A stretch of 41,626 bases of DNA, from contig CAZMCU010000008.1 in the NCBI GenBank assembly GCA_964564915.1, positions 1-41,626 of the forward strand. Reading direction: 5' to 3'. Position 1 is the first letter of the stretch; the number at the start of each line of letters is the position of its first letter. Below the pieces are notes generated by a model, which did not search any database, had not been told where the DNA came from, and was given only the letters and a program-made list of their open reading frames with translations. A program made the position numbers and the translations under genes. The stretch is from JAFGBM01 sp964564915. GTDB taxonomy: Bacteria > Actinomycetota > Actinomycetes > Actinomycetales > Demequinaceae. Positions 39,418-41,626 of the stretch are shown here, piece by piece.

Positions 39418-40651
39418 AATCGCGCACGGTGGTAGTGATCGCGCCCTCGGCCGAGCCTTGTGCGAATCGCATCGCAATGCGGTCGCCGGGGTTCAAGACC
39501 GCCGCGTCGCGCACGATGTCACCACCCTTCTTCCGGACGACCGAGTATCCCCGATCGAGCGTTGCCTGGGGAGAGAGCGCACGGAGCGTCACCACCAACC
39601 CGTCGAGTACATCGCGAAATGCCGCGAGGCGAAGGCCGAACGCGTGACCCGTGGCCGCGTGCGCCCGGCGAACCTCGGCTACATGGGGATCGATCAGGCG
39701 CTCGGGGTAGACGAGGACGGGTCGCGTGACCTGAGAGAGAAGAGCCTGTGACTCGCGGTCAAGCCGAACCTCAATCGCGCTACGTACCGCCGCCCGGGCC
39801 CGCACGACGGCCCGTAACTCTTCCACGGCGTCGGGCACAATCCGCTTTCCAGCATCCGTAGGCGTCGATGCTCGCAGGTCGGCTACGAGGTCGAGGAGGG
39901 GCGTGTCCTTCTCATGACCGATGGCGCTCACAAGTGGGGTGACACACGCCGCGGCGGCGCGAATCAGTGCCTCCGAACTGAAGGGAAGGAGGTCCTCGAA
40001 GGAGCCTCCCCCGCGCGCGACGACGATGACGTCCACGTCGGGATTCGCATCGAGATCTCGGATCGCCGCTGTGGTTTCGGGGACGCAATTGACCCCTTGG
40101 ACCGTTACTCTCCTGATCTCGAAGCGCACCGACGGCCAGCGTTGCGTTGCGTTGACGACGACATCGTGTTCCGCGTCCCCCTGGTTGGCGCAGATGAGAC
40201 CCACGAGACGGGGGGCGAAGGGGAGGGGCACCTTTCGCGAGTCGTCGAAGAGCCCTTCGAGTGCTAGAGCCTCCCGTAGGGCCTCGACCCGTGCCAGGAG
40301 TTCACCCAGACCGACGGCGCGGACCTCTCGTCCATCCAACTGGAGGGTTCCGCTTTTCAGCCACCAGGACGGTTTGGCGTGGACGACGATCCGCGCCCCG
40401 TCGGTGAGGGGCTCGGCGAGCGAACCGACGGCGTCGGCGGGGAGAGTTGCGGAGAGGGTCACGTCTTCCTCCACGTCCCGTATCGAGAGGAAGAAGAGTT
40501 GGCGCCATCTCTTGAGGTTGAGTACTTGCCCCTCGACCCACACGGAAGGCATGCGGGCCACCTGGTCCTTGATCTTCGCCGAGAGGAGCCGGACGGGCCA
40601 CGGCCGTTCCGCGCTTGTCTCAGCGGCGGTCTGGGGCAGGGCCTCGGTCAC
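39416..40651 (-). CDS. xseA: Exodeoxyribonuclease VII large subunit
   Basis: Catalytic subunit of exonuclease VII. The 411-aa product has an N-terminal OB fold (WVEGQVLNLKRWRQLFFLSIRD, LPADAVGSLAEPL, VVHAKPSWWLKSGTLQL). The catalytic core follows (RLVGLICANQGDAEHDVV, VDVIVVARGGGSFEDLLPFSSEALIRA, SAIGHEKDTPLLDLVADLRASTPTDAG), then a coiled coil and a C-terminal segment (ALSPQATLDRGYSVVR). The GTG start has GAGGAG immediately upstream. It diverges from ispH with 29 bp between start codons. Confidence 0.96.
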   Translation of the reverse strand: MTEALPQTAAETSAERPWPVRLLSAKIKDQVARMPSVWVEGQVLNLKRWRQLFFLSIRDVEEDVTLSATLPADAVGSLAEPLTDGARIVVHAKPSWWLKSGTLQLDGREVRAVGLGELLARVEALREALALEGLFDDSRKVPLPFAPRLVGLICANQGDAEHDVVVNATQRWPSVRFEIRRVTVQGVNCVPETTAAIRDLDANPDVDVIVVARGGGSFEDLLPFSSEALIRAAAACVTPLVSAIGHEKDTPLLDLVADLRASTPTDAGKRIVPDAVEELRAVVRARAAVRSAIEVRLDRESQALLSQVTRPVLVYPERLIDPHVAEVRRAHAATGHAFGLRLAAFRDVLDGLVVTLRALSPQATLDRGYSVVRKKGGDIVRDAAVLNPGDRIAMRFAQGSAEGAITTTVRD

Positions 40652-40668
40652 CTCCTCAGCCTGCCACG

Positions 40669-40674
40669 TAGAAT
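40669..40674 (+). promoter_or_regulatory. -10 box for ispH, leaderless spacing
   Basis: TAGAAT followed by six bases and the GTG of ispH. It sits inside the 29-bp space between the divergent xseA and ispH starts. Confidence 0.6.
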
Positions 40675-40680
40675 CGATGG

Positions 40681-41626
40681 GTGCCCACCCCTACGAAGCG
40701 CGTCCTCCTTGCCGCCCCGCGCGGGTACTGTGCCGGAGTCGATCGAGCGGTCATCGCGGTGGAGAAGGCGCTGGAAACCTACGGTCCCCCGATCTACGTA
40801 CGCAAGGAAATCGTTCACAACAAGTTCGTGGTCGAAACCCTCAGCGAGCGCGGTGCGATCTTCGTCGCGGAGACCGACGACGTCCCGGAGGGCGCGCGGG
40901 TCGTGTTCTCGGCACATGGGGTGTCTCCAGCCGTGCGCGAAACCGCCTCGGCCCGTGGTCTCCTGACGATCGACGCGACGTGCCCGCTCGTGACGAAGGT
41001 GCATAAGGAGGCGGTCCGGTTCGCGTCCGCGGGTCAAACGATTCTCCTGATCGGTCATGAGGGGCACGAGGAGGTCGAGGGGACCGCGGGGGAGGCACCG
41101 GCCAACACGATCGTCGTCAACTCCCCTGAGGAGGCGGATCGCGTCGAGGTCGCCGACCCGGACAACGTCGTGTGGCTGTCCCAAACGACGTTGAGCGTCG
41201 ACGAGACGATGGAGACGGTTCGCCGCCTCCGCGCGAGGTTTCCCGCGCTCCAGGATCCGCCGAGCGACGATATTTGTTACGCGACCCAGAATCGCCAGGT
41301 GGCCGTCAAGGCGATCGCGGCCGAGTGCGACCTGGTCATCGTCGTCGGGAGCGCCAACTCCTCCAATTCGGTTCGCCTCGTTGAGGTGGCTCTCCAAGCC
41401 GGGGCTCGCGCCGCTCAGAGGATCGACGCCGCACGAGAGCTTGAGGACGCATGGTTCGAGGGCGTGGAAACGGTCGGCCTCACGTCCGGGGCCTCGGTGC
41501 CGGAGATCCTCGTCCAGGAGGTGCTGAAGGAGCTAGCCGAACGCGGCTACTCCGATGTCGACGAGGCGCGGACGGCGACGGAAGGCCTGACGTTCGCCCT
41601 TCCGCACGAACTACGCGCGGGCGCCA
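40681..41626 (+). CDS. ispH: 4-hydroxy-3-methylbut-2-enyl diphosphate reductase, 3' end outside the window
   Basis: Last step of the MEP pathway, giving IPP and DMAPP through a [4Fe-4S] cluster. The reading frame is open to the window end (315 codons) and the gene continues beyond. Cluster cysteines are visible in RGYCAGVDRAV, DATCPLVTKVHKEA and DDICYATQNRQ. LLIGHEGHEEVEGT, LSQTTLS, GSANSSNSVRL and TSGASVPEILVQE complete the family pattern. GTG 40681 follows the leaderless -10 box. It is divergent from xseA, a common actinobacterial arrangement. Confidence 0.96.
   Translation, partial: MPTPTKRVLLAAPRGYCAGVDRAVIAVEKALETYGPPIYVRKEIVHNKFVVETLSERGAIFVAETDDVPEGARVVFSAHGVSPAVRETASARGLLTIDATCPLVTKVHKEAVRFASAGQTILLIGHEGHEEVEGTAGEAPANTIVVNSPEEADRVEVADPDNVVWLSQTTLSVDETMETVRRLRARFPALQDPPSDDICYATQNRQVAVKAIAAECDLVIVVGSANSSNSVRLVEVALQAGARAAQRIDAARELEDAWFEGVETVGLTSGASVPEILVQEVLKELAERGYSDVDEARTATEGLTFALPHELRAGA

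Overview
The window comes from a high-GC actinobacterium, most likely of the order Micrococcales. The evidence is the rsmI-metG-tatD-(G5/transglycosylase)-rsmA-ispE-tRNA-Gln-glmU-prs-rplY-pth-mfd-mazG-eno-ftsB-DUF501-ppx gene order, the GTG/TTG starts, a protein O-mannosyltransferase, bL25/CTC, an XseA/XseB pair, a PIN-PhoH ATPase, and many -10 boxes (TANNNT-like) placed 6-7 nt before a start codon. The stretch is chromosomal. It has no rRNA, CRISPR array, transposase or integrase. There is one 100-N scaffold gap (3641-3740), and the last gene (ispH) runs off the end.

Layout. 1-3.6 kb: an FKBP-type lipoprotein, two small membrane proteins, and the O-mannosyltransferase (minus strand). 3.7-10 kb: rsmI, metG, tatD, a G5/lytic-transglycosylase-like wall protein, rsmA and ispE, followed by a convergent TetR regulator. 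10.7-16 kb: tRNA-Gln, glmU, prs, an unrecognised lipoprotein on the minus strand, rplY and pth. 16-22 kb: mfd, a SurA-like lipoprotein, mazG and eno. 22-25.4 kb: one large, less GC-rich gene for a surface protein (NIDO-like + SGNH hydrolase + PKD + C-terminal membrane anchor) sits between eno and ftsB. It is bracketed by two copies of a 122-bp direct repeat made of the end of eno, its hairpin, the ftsB promoter and the first codons of ftsB. 25.4-29.4 kb: ftsB, DUF501, ppx, an odd tRNA with anticodon UAA, a Bax-inhibitor-1 protein and a CE7 esterase. 29.4-35.6 kb: msrA, AI-2E transporter, greA, hemolysin III, uppS, PIN-PhoH and Pr6Pr. 35.7-41.6 kb: fumC, a PfkB sugar kinase, xseB, xseA and ispH, with two collinear leucine-rich-variant/HEAT-like small proteins on the opposite strand.

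How the genes work together. Most are housekeeping. Isoprenoid and envelope precursor supply: ispE, ispH, uppS, glmU. Nucleotide and central metabolism: prs, eno, fumC, ppx, mazG. Translation: metG, rsmA, rsmI, rplY, pth, tRNAs. Repair and transcription: mfd, greA, xseAB, tatD. Surface: Pmt, FKBP, transglycosylase, SGNH protein. The most noteworthy signals are the repeat-bracketed surface gene between eno and ftsB, the apparent prevalence of leaderless promoters, a tRNA-Leu(UAA)-like gene with a short variable loop, and the pair of LRV-like proteins interleaved with the xse genes. All functional statements rest on reading the sequence; no database search was run.
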